64,000 bases of DNA from Dysgonomonas sp. 216 (lineage in GTDB: Bacteria > Bacteroidota > Bacteroidia > Bacteroidales > Dysgonomonadaceae), in NCBI RefSeq assembly GCF_010501065.1, contig NZ_QVMM01000002.1:158238-222237 (forward strand). Direction: 5' to 3'. Below, one piece after another: positions 1 through 8,178 of this stretch. The notes beneath the pieces were generated by a model. The model did no database searches. It saw only the letters and a list, made by a program, of their open reading frames with translations, and was not told the DNA's origin. The number at the start of each line of letters is the position of its first letter. Positions within the stretch are counted from its first letter, which is position 1. The position numbers and the translations under genes are program-made.

Positions 1-591
1 AAGCTTACCATGTTCTTCTTTATGTATAACTTCTTCGTCCGAAAGGGCTGTTTTTGCCGAAGGGTCCCAGTTTACCATGCGAACGCCTCGGTAAATTTTA
101 CCTTTGTTGTAAAGATCGACAAAAACTTTAAGTACACTTTCCGAACGTTTTTCGTCCAACGTAAAAGCTGTACGATCCCAGTCGCACGAAGCTCCCAGTT
201 TTTTCAACTGTTCAAGTATTATTCCTCCATGTTCGCGAGTCCATTCCCAAGCATGCTCAAGAAACTTGTCGCGGCTAAGGTCGGTTTTCTTTACGCCTTC
301 GGCAGCCAGTTTTGCAACTACCTTGGCTTCGGTTGCGATAGAGGCATGGTCGGTTCCCGGAACCCAACATGCATTTTTACCCATCATGCGGGCACGGCGC
401 ACAAGTATATCCTGTATCGTATTGTTCAGCATATGCCCCATATGCAACACACCTGTAACATTTGGTGGCGGAATGACGACTGTAAACGGCTCACGATTAT
501 CGGGTTCGGAATGAAAAAACTTGTTTTTCATCCAATACTCATACCATTTGCCCTCTACTTCGGCAGGATTGTACTTACTTGCTATTTCCAT
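1..591 (-). CDS. valS: Valine--tRNA ligase, N-terminal part (cut by window edge)
   Basis: Reading the minus strand from the ATG at 591 gives 197 uninterrupted codons to the window edge. The translation begins [20 protein letters not shown] and carries the class I signature as [14 protein letters not shown], with the HMGH form of the HIGH motif at residues 50-53, followed by [13 protein letters not shown], which is typical of valyl-tRNA synthetase. The enzyme charges tRNA-Val in the cytosol. The editing domain, KMSKS loop and C-terminal coiled coil lie outside the window. It is a housekeeping gene and marks ordinary chromosome on the left. The plus-strand open frame over the same bases is a shadow. 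Confidence 0.95.
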   Translation of the reverse strand, partial: MEIASKYNPAEVEGKWYEYWMKNKFFHSEPDNREPFTVVIPPPNVTGVLHMGHMLNNTIQDILVRRARMMGKNACWVPGTDHASIATEAKVVAKLAAEGVKKTDLSRDKFLEHAWEWTREHGGIILEQLKKLGASCDWDRTAFTLDEKRSESVLKVFVDLYNKGKIYRGVRMVNWDPSAKTALSDEEVIHKEEHGKL

Positions 592-975
592 GTTTATAAA
601 AATTTGAAATACAAAATTACAAATTTGTTATAATATACGGGAATTGCGGCGCTATGTTTTTTTATTATGTTCTAGTTATATAGAATTAACTGATGGTTTA
701 AAAGCCTTTTAACGCTGGTTGTTTGAAAAACCTGACAGTTCTGACAGTTTTTTGCTTTTTTGTTTCTTAAAATCGTCTCTTTCTGAAAAGACTCTCAAAA
801 GGAGGGAAGTGGTAGGCTTTTCTACTTCTATAAAGCTGTGAAACTTGACTGATTATTGAATAGAATGCAGAAATATATAATTCGTATACTTAAAACTAAT
901 AAATAACTAGAACCGCCATAAGCCAAACATTATTCAATGCAAGGCTGGAAAAGGAATATCTTCAAAAATGTAATT
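592..975. other. Non-coding gap upstream of valS
   Basis: No convincing gene is visible on either strand. The stretch is AT-rich and presumably holds the valS promoter close to 592. Around 731-750 there is a short direct duplication of CTGACAGTT. Nothing else stands out before the inverted-repeat element that begins at 976. Confidence 0.5.
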
Positions 976-1308
976 GTTCTTTAAAATTATACTTATTTAC
1001 TGCCGCGCATCTTACCGATGCTTGCCTTCGTTCATTTTGCCTTGATGCAAAACGAACCAAAAAATCAAGACTGCGCCTGCTGTGCGACCCGCTGTTTAGC
1101 TTGTTCACTGAACAAAAAATAACTCGCACAGAATATTGTGCAGACTTTTAAGTCGGGCTATGCTCAAACAGCTTTTTGTTCCGGGCGTTCACTTCGCTAA
1201 GCGGGTACCCCGCACATACGGCGAGGTCGGTCCTTTTTGCGATGCATTTTCTGAGAGCGGCCTTAGCTTCGACGGACAAAGCATGCAGTAAGTATAATTT
1301 AAAAGAAC
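976..1308. repeat. MITE-like 333-bp element with terminal inverted repeats
   Basis: The left end, GTTCTTTAAAATTATACTTA at 976-995 running on to 1003, is an imperfect inverted copy of the right end at 1285-1308, which reads GCAGTAAGTATAATTTAAAA then GAAC. Between them lies about 280 bp with no long open frame, visibly richer in G+C than its surroundings. A block near 1031-1065 (GCCTTGATGCAAAACGAACC onward) looks like the dispersed intergenic repeats seen in many Bacteroidetes genomes; that resemblance is from memory. Terminal inverted repeats, lack of coding capacity and different composition together suggest a non-autonomous mobile element or a large transcribed hairpin. No second full copy was seen in the window. 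Confidence 0.5.
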
Positions 1309-1326
1309 GTTTTTTAAGTAATAAAA

Positions 1327-1869
1327 CTACCCTTCGTAATCGTCGGGCATAGGTTGATATACGTAGTTGGGGTCGTTAAGGCGGCGGGGCAATTGTTCCA
1401 TCTCCCATTTGGTTTCTTTGTCTACAACTTCAACAATGATGGGCCGACGGCTTGGCGAGTTCTCCTTCTCTTCTTTCTCGGCTTTTTCGCGACGTTCTTC
1501 ACGCTCCATTTTCAGTATATGGGCAATGTCCGAAGCTTTTGGCTCGCAGTGTTTTTCGGTTACAATTATTTCTTTCAGCTCCATCTCTTCGGGGTCAAGT
1601 GCCGAAGGGACGTATTTCTTTTTCACTATTTTCTGGGTATAGCCTTCCATTTTGCGGCGCATGGCATTTCGGGCAAGACGGTACAAGCGTTCCTGACGCT
1701 CTTCGATTGCTTCTTCAACAGCCCGAGCAAATTCGGGTTTGGTGTTTTTCCATTCGTAAAACGTTTCGCGGCTTATTTCTGCTGCATCGCACACGTTAGC
1801 AATCGACAGGTAATCTTCGGAAATAAGGATGCAAATTTTTTCTACTGTTTCGGGGGTATATTTAGCCAT
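1327..1869 (-). CDS. Terminase-small-subunit-like HTH protein (phBC6A51 type)
   Basis: The 180-aa product starts MAKYTPETVEKICILISEDY and continues with a helix-turn-helix of the kind found at the N-terminus of phage terminase small subunits (roughly residues 5-50: VCDAAEISRETFYEWKNTKP). A long charged helical segment (about 50-140) and an acidic, proline-containing tail follow. In phages such proteins bind DNA at the packaging site and recruit the large subunit. Here no large terminase, portal or capsid gene is nearby; the phage module lies 49 kb away on the other side of the PUL. It is therefore either a phage remnant or a domesticated DNA-binding protein. The ATG at 1869 is the natural start. 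Confidence 0.65.
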   Translation of the reverse strand: MAKYTPETVEKICILISEDYLSIANVCDAAEISRETFYEWKNTKPEFARAVEEAIEERQERLYRLARNAMRRKMEGYTQKIVKKKYVPSALDPEEMELKEIIVTEKHCEPKASDIAHILKMEREERREKAEKEEKENSPSRRPIIVEVVDKETKWEMEQLPRRLNDPNYVYQPMPDDYEG

Positions 1870-2028
1870 AATTCTAGTGGTTTTAAATATTAGTTTTTTA
1901 CTTATAGATAAAACTTTCGAAAAAAAATGTTATTTCCTGCCTTTGCTTAAAATATTTTTCGCCCTCAACAGTCTACATTAATAGAGGGCTCTTAAAAAAA
2001 GATTGTAAAATTAAAAACAAAACAAATT

Positions 2029-2331
2029 ATGATGACAAGAGGTTTTGGAATGGGATTCTTCGGAAGAAATCCTTTCGACAAAGATGCAAGAATAAAGTTT
2101 AAAGAAGAATGGAACAAAATGAGCGACAGCGAAAAGCTTGAGTTTATGAACAAGCGCATGGAAGGTTTCGACAACCGCGAAGATTGTTTTTCGGTGGAAG
2201 CAATTGACGCCCGTTGCGAAAAATGGATGAAGATGTCGGCAGAAGAAAAGCAAGCGTTTGTTGACGAAAGAAAAAAGGCTTTCGAAAACAAAATGCATGC
2301 AATGCACAGCCACTTTGGTTTCGGGCAATAA
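2029..2331 (+). CDS. Small helical protein with an internal duplication, function unknown
   Basis: The 100-aa product begins MMTRGFGMGFFGRNPFDKDA. It has a glycine- and phenylalanine-rich N-terminus and a highly charged helical body. Two related segments about 40 residues apart can be aligned: KMSDSEKLEFMNKRMEGFDN (about 30-49) and KMSAEEKQAFVDERKKAFEN (about 71-90). They share the pattern KMS..EK..F...R...F.N, so the gene arose by internal duplication. The end is rich in Met and His (MHAMHSHFGFGQ). There is no signal peptide or membrane segment. A strong terminator follows at 2354, so it is a single-gene transcript. I do not recognise the family; a nucleoid-associated or stress-type role would be a guess. 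Confidence 0.6.
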   Translation: MMTRGFGMGFFGRNPFDKDARIKFKEEWNKMSDSEKLEFMNKRMEGFDNREDCFSVEAIDARCEKWMKMSAEEKQAFVDERKKAFENKMHAMHSHFGFGQ

Positions 2332-2353
2332 CTAAAAAGTAGCCGAAAATAAT

Positions 2354-2396
2354 AACAGCCTGTAACGGAATACTTCCGCAACAGGCTGTTTTGTTT
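2354..2396 (+). terminator. Rho-independent terminator of the small helical protein gene
   Basis: AACAGCCTGT at 2354-2363 pairs perfectly with ACAGGCTGTT at 2381-2390. The inner bases CGGAA/TTCCG extend the stem, and TTGTTTTATTT follows. It sits 22 bp after the stop at 2331. It could also serve the leftward operon ending at 2452, because the other side is AT-rich. Confidence 0.8.
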
Positions 2397-2451
2397 TATT
2401 TGATGTTTAATTTATCGGTCTACGCCGCCAAAAACAGATTATTACAAGCTG

Positions 2452-3669
2452 CTAATTCTTAGCTTCCTGCTTTTTGTAACGGGTAAGCGCCTCTATGTAA
2501 TAATAATCGGCATAGTTGATCGAAGCATCAACTTCCGACTTATTAGGCCAGTGCCCTGTTGAATGTAACAGGAACGATGGTTTTGCATCGCCACTCTGGT
2601 ACTTATCGCTCGACAATTCTGTCAGCATCTTCTCGGCAGCCGCTTTATATTCTTTCGCTTTTTCGGCATTATCTTCTAATTGCCACAGTTCGAGAAGAGC
2701 CGAAGCTACAATTGCAGCAGCCGAAGCATCCTTAGGAGCGTTCGGAATGTTGGGTGCATCGAAATCCCAGAAAGGCACATATTCGTCCTTCGGCAAGCGC
2801 GACAGGTACAAATCGGTAACTTTTTCGGCAAAACGCAGGAATTTTTTATCCTGAGTTTCCCTGTACACAAAAGTGTATCCATATATTGCCCATGCCTGTC
2901 CCCTAGCCCACAGGCTACTGTCGGCATATCCCTGATGGGTTACTCCTTTTATAAATTCGCCCGTAGCATCGTTGTACAAAGCAACGTGATAGCTTCCTCC
3001 ATCTTCGCGGAAATGATATTTCATTGTGGTTTCGGCATGCTTGGTAGCTATATCGTACAACTCCTTCGAACCTCCGTTCTTAGCCGCCCAATACAACATT
3101 TCGAGGTTTATCATGTTGTCCATAATTGTATTATAGGGAGCAAAACGTCCGTTATCAACCTCACGAGGCCACGAGAGTATTGTTCCTACCGTAGGGTTAA
3201 ACAAGGTAGCCAGCGTGTCGGCAGCATTCAGAATAATCTGTTTGTATGCTTCGTTCCCTGTCAGGCGGTATCCGTTACCATAGCTGCAAAATATCTGGAA
3301 ACCTAAATCGTGATCGTAAGCCGATAGTTTTGTCAGCGGATACAGCAAATCGGTATACTCAATCGCACTTTTCAGTATCGACGAGTCTTTGGTGTTTTCG
3401 TAATCGTACCACAATGTTCCCGGCCAAAAGCCTGCAGTCCATTCACTAATTTCGACAGGCACAAGCTTCCATTGCGTTACGCTATCCATAATATTACGGG
3501 GCATTTTACCCGTTCCGTCCGTCTCCTTCAATGTGCGGTGTACCTGCTTATCGCAATACGATAGGGCTTTATCCACATCAAACGCCTTCTTCTCTTCTTT
3601 TTGGGTACACGAAGTTATTGTAACTAACAACCCGATACCCAACATTAATACTGATAATCTTTTTTTCAT
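2452..3669 (-). CDS. GH88 unsaturated glucuronyl/galacturonyl hydrolase (lipoprotein)
   Basis: The 405-aa product has a lipoprotein signal ending in TITSC (Cys21), so it is anchored to a membrane. The body is an (alpha/alpha)6 barrel of family GH88. Motifs EWTAGFWPGTLWYDY (76-90), YDHDLGF (118-124) and TIMDNMINLEMLYW (181-194) match the family; Asp121 and Asp184 are the likely catalytic pair. GH88 enzymes hydrate and cleave the unsaturated uronic acid left at the non-reducing end by polysaccharide lyases. Its presence therefore implies that a lyase acts upstream, and the heparinase II/III-like gene two places upstream in the same operon is the obvious partner. It is the last gene of the leftward operon, 20 bp after the GH43 gene. 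Confidence 0.9.
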   Translation of the reverse strand: MKKRLSVLMLGIGLLVTITSCTQKEEKKAFDVDKALSYCDKQVHRTLKETDGTGKMPRNIMDSVTQWKLVPVEISEWTAGFWPGTLWYDYENTKDSSILKSAIEYTDLLYPLTKLSAYDHDLGFQIFCSYGNGYRLTGNEAYKQIILNAADTLATLFNPTVGTILSWPREVDNGRFAPYNTIMDNMINLEMLYWAAKNGGSKELYDIATKHAETTMKYHFREDGGSYHVALYNDATGEFIKGVTHQGYADSSLWARGQAWAIYGYTFVYRETQDKKFLRFAEKVTDLYLSRLPKDEYVPFWDFDAPNIPNAPKDASAAAIVASALLELWQLEDNAEKAKEYKAAAEKMLTELSSDKYQSGDAKPSFLLHSTGHWPNKSEVDASINYADYYYIEALTRYKKQEAKN

Positions 3670-3689
3670 GTTAATATATATATGATTTA

Positions 3690-5357
3690 TTATTTTGTAA
3701 TTCTGAACCAGTCAACATCTAACCACGAGCGGGAAGAACCGCCCTCTTTATTCATCACAAACAGACCTGTTTTAGCTCCAATCCATTTACCTTGTCGTGC
3801 GATAAAGGGTTCGCCTATCGTCTGATATTTCTTTCCGTCGGCACTGTAGCTGAACGTACAAATACCTCCATCTTTTACTTGTACCCTCAAGTAGAAATGA
3901 ACATTATCAATCGGGGTTTTATAATTCAAGCGTTTTTCTACTTTCAGATTATTGAGGGAAATTTCGGCGACCTTGGTCTCGGGAGTTTTCTGTTCGGCAT
4001 CTTTACATATTACTTGTTCGATGCTGTAACCTGCCGATGTTCTTTTTACGGCTATGTACGAATAGTCCCACCCCATCATAATAAGCCCCATTTTATCGCC
4101 TTCGTTAATAAACACACCCGTCAGCTTTGCGGTAACTGTTTGTTCGGGGGCAGTCAGTTTCTGCATCAACAGATTGGGTATGTTCCAGAAATTAATGAAA
4201 TTTTCGGGATAATATTGCCCGTACATACGGTAATATCCGTTTGCCGAAGCAAAACCCCAAGCCTGCTGCGGATTGGCATGCCACGACCATTGCAAACCCA
4301 ATTTATGGGAGTTAAATTCGTCGCTCTCCTGCGGTGTTTCAACGGGATATTTTTTTCCCACATTGGGCTTCCTATACTGTTTTACGGGTTCGCCGCAATA
4401 GTTTTTATCGTTAGTGCCCATTACGGGCCATCCGTCTTTCCATGTAACAGGTTGAAGGTGGATAATACGGCCATAAGCTCCTTTGTCCTGAAAATGCATA
4501 AACCACCATTCGCCTGTTTGGGTTTCTACCAATCCGCCCTGATGAGGACCGTTTATATCGGTTTTACCTTGTGCAAGCACCTTTTTCATTTCGTAAGGAC
4601 CATATATATTTTTCGAGCGTAAGGCTATTTGCCACCCCATCTCAACACCTCCCGCCGGAGCTAGAAGGTAATAATAACCGTCTTTTTTATAGAATTTGCC
4701 ACCTTCAACTGTGTGGTTAATACCATCGTTTCCGTCGAATACCAAAGTTTCTTCGCCTATTACTTTTGTGCCATCGGAATTCAGTTCGCAAACTGTAATT
4801 ATACTGTTTAGCCGCGCACGGCTTCCTGCCCACGCATGGGTGAGGTAAACCTTACCGTCATCGTCGAACAAGGGACTGGGGTCTATACGCCCCTTTCCGG
4901 GAAGAACAAGCTCCGGCTTATCCCATTTCGCCAATATATCACGTGTTTTGACTACATAGATGCCGAAATCGGGGTCGCCCCAATAAATCATATATTCGCC
5001 CTTATGGTAACGGATACAGGGTGCCCACACTCCTTTGCCGTGTTGTGACGTATCGAAAAAATTAGCAGTTTCCAATCCGTCCATATACAGATTGGATAAG
5101 GCATAATTTACTATTTTCCAGTTAACAAGGTCTTTCGAGTGCAGAATCGGCAATCCGGGCACACAATTAAAACTAGAAGCAGTCATATAATAATCGTCGC
5201 CTACCCGTATGACGTCGGGATCGGAATAGTCGGCATAAAGTATCGGATTTTTATATGTACCATTGCCCTGATCTGCCCCCCATACCTCCGACTTATATTC
5301 CTGAGCCGAAAGCAGTGTACACCAACACAAAGAGAAACTTAAAAGTATTTTCTTCAT
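3690..5357 (-). CDS. GH43 beta-xylosidase/alpha-L-arabinofuranosidase-type enzyme
   Basis: The 555-aa product has an N-terminal signal peptide (cleavage near residue 19, LLSAQ). A five-bladed beta-propeller of family GH43 spans about residues 35-325. The general base is Asp46 in YADYSDPDVI, the pKa-modulating residue is Asp159 in RIDPSPLF, and the acid is Glu218 in HTVEGGKFY. The C-terminal 200 residues form the beta-sandwich common in large GH43 enzymes (QESDEFNSHKLGLQWSWHAN onward), which helps shape the active site. Such enzymes remove xylose or arabinose from side chains; the exact sugar is not determinable here. The start overlaps the end of the lyase gene by 4 bp, so the two are translationally coupled. 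Confidence 0.9.
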   Translation of the reverse strand: MKKILLSFSLCWCTLLSAQEYKSEVWGADQGNGTYKNPILYADYSDPDVIRVGDDYYMTASSFNCVPGLPILHSKDLVNWKIVNYALSNLYMDGLETANFFDTSQHGKGVWAPCIRYHKGEYMIYWGDPDFGIYVVKTRDILAKWDKPELVLPGKGRIDPSPLFDDDGKVYLTHAWAGSRARLNSIITVCELNSDGTKVIGEETLVFDGNDGINHTVEGGKFYKKDGYYYLLAPAGGVEMGWQIALRSKNIYGPYEMKKVLAQGKTDINGPHQGGLVETQTGEWWFMHFQDKGAYGRIIHLQPVTWKDGWPVMGTNDKNYCGEPVKQYRKPNVGKKYPVETPQESDEFNSHKLGLQWSWHANPQQAWGFASANGYYRMYGQYYPENFINFWNIPNLLMQKLTAPEQTVTAKLTGVFINEGDKMGLIMMGWDYSYIAVKRTSAGYSIEQVICKDAEQKTPETKVAEISLNNLKVEKRLNYKTPIDNVHFYLRVQVKDGGICTFSYSADGKKYQTIGEPFIARQGKWIGAKTGLFVMNKEGGSSRSWLDVDWFRITK

Positions 5358-8092
5358 AGCTCTATTTTTTTGTAAGGCGTTTTATCCAATTTTATTTTTT
5401 TGTTGCTACTTGTTGTTACTGTTACGGGAGCATCGCTTGTGAAGAAATATTCGCCGTTTTTATATTCGAGTACGGCATTTGTTTCTTCAACAGATTCGAT
5501 AGTAAAGCCTTTTGCCCCAATTAATGTACCACCACCCAAAAACAGCGTAAAGTTATTTCCGTTTTCGCTTATTACTGCATAGGTGGCGTTTGCCGACATG
5601 TTGCTATACGAAACAACTTCGTCTTTTACCGACGAGAAAATATAATCGCTCCTCCCCGATTTACTCTTAACAATTAACCCCACAAAATCGGAAGAAACCC
5701 CTTCTGCTTCGAACGATTCTATAAACTGTATTGATTTTCCTTCTTGTTCGGTGGTCGGTTCAAAGATACTGACAAAGGGACGATCCCATGCTTCGCCATG
5801 TTGGCGGGCAGCAATAGTCAGGTAAGGTTCTTTGTTGACTTCGTAGGGAAAATTGTTATTATTTCTGAATGCTTTGCATGCCGGTGCTTTTATCGAAAAC
5901 ACCTCTCTGTCGGGGTATCCTTTCATCCACAAGTTCATATAAATGTGGTTATTGTCTTTCATCGACATTTTCCATACCGCCTGATAATCTTCATTTGTTT
6001 TTACCGATTGTTTATCCCACATGTAATCGAGCGCAAACAAATGTCCGCCGGCAAAGCCTATCTCATCGCTGGGTTGCAAATCGAGCGATTTCCCCTGCAT
6101 ATCCCGGATAAACAGCTCTTGTCCAATATTATGATAGTAGTAATCGTGGAACTTATCGTCTTTTCGTTGTTTTTTCGAACGGAAAATATCTACATAATAA
6201 CCTGTAGACTCGCTTGTGCTGACAATACTCAGCAGACGATTCTGGTCGCTGCGGCTTTCGGGTTCGAGGAAGTAGACATCGGAATAAGTGACATCGGGAT
6301 AATAGCCATCCTTTTGCCCCGATTGAGGATAACTACCCAACAGATCGAAGGGATGGTGACTGAGCATCTCGGGATATTTGGAGATACCGTCAACCATCAC
6401 GGTATTGTGTGCCGGAAACTGGGAATAATACTCCAAGTATGGCTTTTCGAAGTAGCTGGAGCCTATGCCCGATTCTGCACCAAGCACATACCCTTTTCCG
6501 TACAGTTCGATTGCTACACCATTGCTGTGTGCGTGATTACCAAACGATGCGTATTGCGATATCATCAGCCCATTTTGTTTATTGTCGTATTTATTACGCT
6601 GAACAAACCAGCTTACATTAGGCGCATAGAAAGTTTGAGTAATATAATCGGTAAGTTTTCCTGCTTCTGTTTTTTTATCCAACACCAAAGGCTTTGTCAG
6701 AAAGAAAGAAGATACCTGAGAAGCTAATTTTCGTGGCTTTTCGCTTTCATTTCCTGCTTCAGGGTTAAACAGCTTGTACATTTTTGTGAAATAAATTTCA
6801 TCCTCTCTGTTTTTATACTTCTGAGCCATGCGTACCATATCGCTCATCGCATCTGTTCCCAATGCTGCATAAAAACTGTCTCCAAATGCCGATGTCTGGC
6901 TGTTTGGAAAAAGGTATTGCGGCAACACCTCAACCGCCTTTCTCATAACAGGAGTATAAGGCAACAAATTCTGATTGAATGTATTGTCGTAATTACGGAT
7001 AAAGTGCATAAATTCTTTAGTTACACTTTGTCCGTATCCGGGACATTCGTTCCAGATACCTGTATTATAATCGTAACCATATTCCATCAGTTTGGTCATC
7101 GACCACTGACGGGCAGAAGTTTTATTCAGTATATAATTTATATAATATTCACGCCCTTTTCCGTCGGTATAGTTTTTATTGTCTTCGAGTATCATTGCAA
7201 CAGTTAGTATTACATTTGCCTGATGCAAATTCCAATTATTTTGAGGTACTCCGTTCTTAATAGTTACATCTATCCATTTTTTGAAAGCCGACTCAAAAAT
7301 ATCGATCTTATCCGAATGTTTTTCGCTTATGTAACCGTACAAAAAATCGTAATAAGCCGCCATATCGTGCAGAATGTGCTCTTGAATTACCTCGAATGTA
7401 GACATAGCGACTAACGTTTGTGCATGCCCATTGCCGATATCTACCGGTTCGTTGCGATAATACATACCTGTCATATAAGTATTGAATACATCGTAGGCTA
7501 ATTTCCCATACTTATCGTCTCCTGTCAGCCAATAGAGGAATGCGCCATCGCGCCCAAGACGAAGAATCTCGTTGTTCACACTTTCGATATTCATCCCCGA
7601 TACGCTGCCTTGCTCTACCCACTCCAAGGGACTACCATCTTTTGCTGTATTCAGAAAATAGACGCCTTTAGTATCATCCATATAGGGGATAATATTATCA
7701 AGTTTGGGGCGTTTGATGAGTGAGTTTATTCCCCGTGTGCTGCCAAAGCGAACAGTGGGGACAGGTGCTTCGCCATCGGCATGCGAATATACCCCTCCGT
7801 TGATGTATACGTTGGTGGCTTTGCTTTTCCAATACATCATCAATCGCGAATATAACCAGTCGGGCTCAGTTTGTGTTTTTTCAACATACGGGTCAATTCT
7901 GCCCTGTATGCCTTGTAATACTTCCTTTGCCCATACTTCGTCCTTTACCTGTTTCTTCAGATTGGCTTTATGCCGGTTTGTTGTCAGCAAGCGAGGGTGT
8001 CCCTGCGGCAAGTCGGAAGGCAGGGGTATCTGTTGGCTGTAAATAAATACAGAACCTAAAATAAACAAACAGAATAATATAATCTTTTTCAT
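5354..8092 (-). CDS. Heparinase II/III-like polysaccharide lyase
   Basis: The 912-aa product has a signal peptide (to about residue 19) and the two-part layout of heparinase II/III-type lyases. An (alpha/alpha) toroid covers about 30-430, with VPQNNWNLHQANVILTVAMI and YNTGIWNECPGYGQS. A beta-sandwich region follows from about 480, with FGNHAHSNGVAIELYGKGYV, the histidine-rich stretch typical of these enzymes. Lyases of this fold cleave next to uronic acids by beta-elimination and leave an unsaturated product, which suits the GH88 enzyme in the same operon. Subfamily and substrate cannot be assigned by eye. It overlaps the GH43 gene by 4 bp and follows GH97 by 86 bp. Confidence 0.8.
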   Translation of the reverse strand: MKKIILFCLFILGSVFIYSQQIPLPSDLPQGHPRLLTTNRHKANLKKQVKDEVWAKEVLQGIQGRIDPYVEKTQTEPDWLYSRLMMYWKSKATNVYINGGVYSHADGEAPVPTVRFGSTRGINSLIKRPKLDNIIPYMDDTKGVYFLNTAKDGSPLEWVEQGSVSGMNIESVNNEILRLGRDGAFLYWLTGDDKYGKLAYDVFNTYMTGMYYRNEPVDIGNGHAQTLVAMSTFEVIQEHILHDMAAYYDFLYGYISEKHSDKIDIFESAFKKWIDVTIKNGVPQNNWNLHQANVILTVAMILEDNKNYTDGKGREYYINYILNKTSARQWSMTKLMEYGYDYNTGIWNECPGYGQSVTKEFMHFIRNYDNTFNQNLLPYTPVMRKAVEVLPQYLFPNSQTSAFGDSFYAALGTDAMSDMVRMAQKYKNREDEIYFTKMYKLFNPEAGNESEKPRKLASQVSSFFLTKPLVLDKKTEAGKLTDYITQTFYAPNVSWFVQRNKYDNKQNGLMISQYASFGNHAHSNGVAIELYGKGYVLGAESGIGSSYFEKPYLEYYSQFPAHNTVMVDGISKYPEMLSHHPFDLLGSYPQSGQKDGYYPDVTYSDVYFLEPESRSDQNRLLSIVSTSESTGYYVDIFRSKKQRKDDKFHDYYYHNIGQELFIRDMQGKSLDLQPSDEIGFAGGHLFALDYMWDKQSVKTNEDYQAVWKMSMKDNNHIYMNLWMKGYPDREVFSIKAPACKAFRNNNNFPYEVNKEPYLTIAARQHGEAWDRPFVSIFEPTTEQEGKSIQFIESFEAEGVSSDFVGLIVKSKSGRSDYIFSSVKDEVVSYSNMSANATYAVISENGNNFTLFLGGGTLIGAKGFTIESVEETNAVLEYKNGEYFFTSDAPVTVTTSSNKKIKLDKTPYKKIEL

Positions 8093-8178
8093 TTTAAAAT
8101 ATAAGGAATATAAATAAGTAGTTAAATTGATTAATTATATAGTCTTCGACATTATACTTTTCACAGATTTTCCTGTTT

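Noticed and set aside
10..633. Plus-strand 207-codon open frame at the left edge
   Set aside because: It is the antisense shadow of valS; the minus strand gives an unmistakable HMGH-containing valyl-tRNA synthetase over the same bases.
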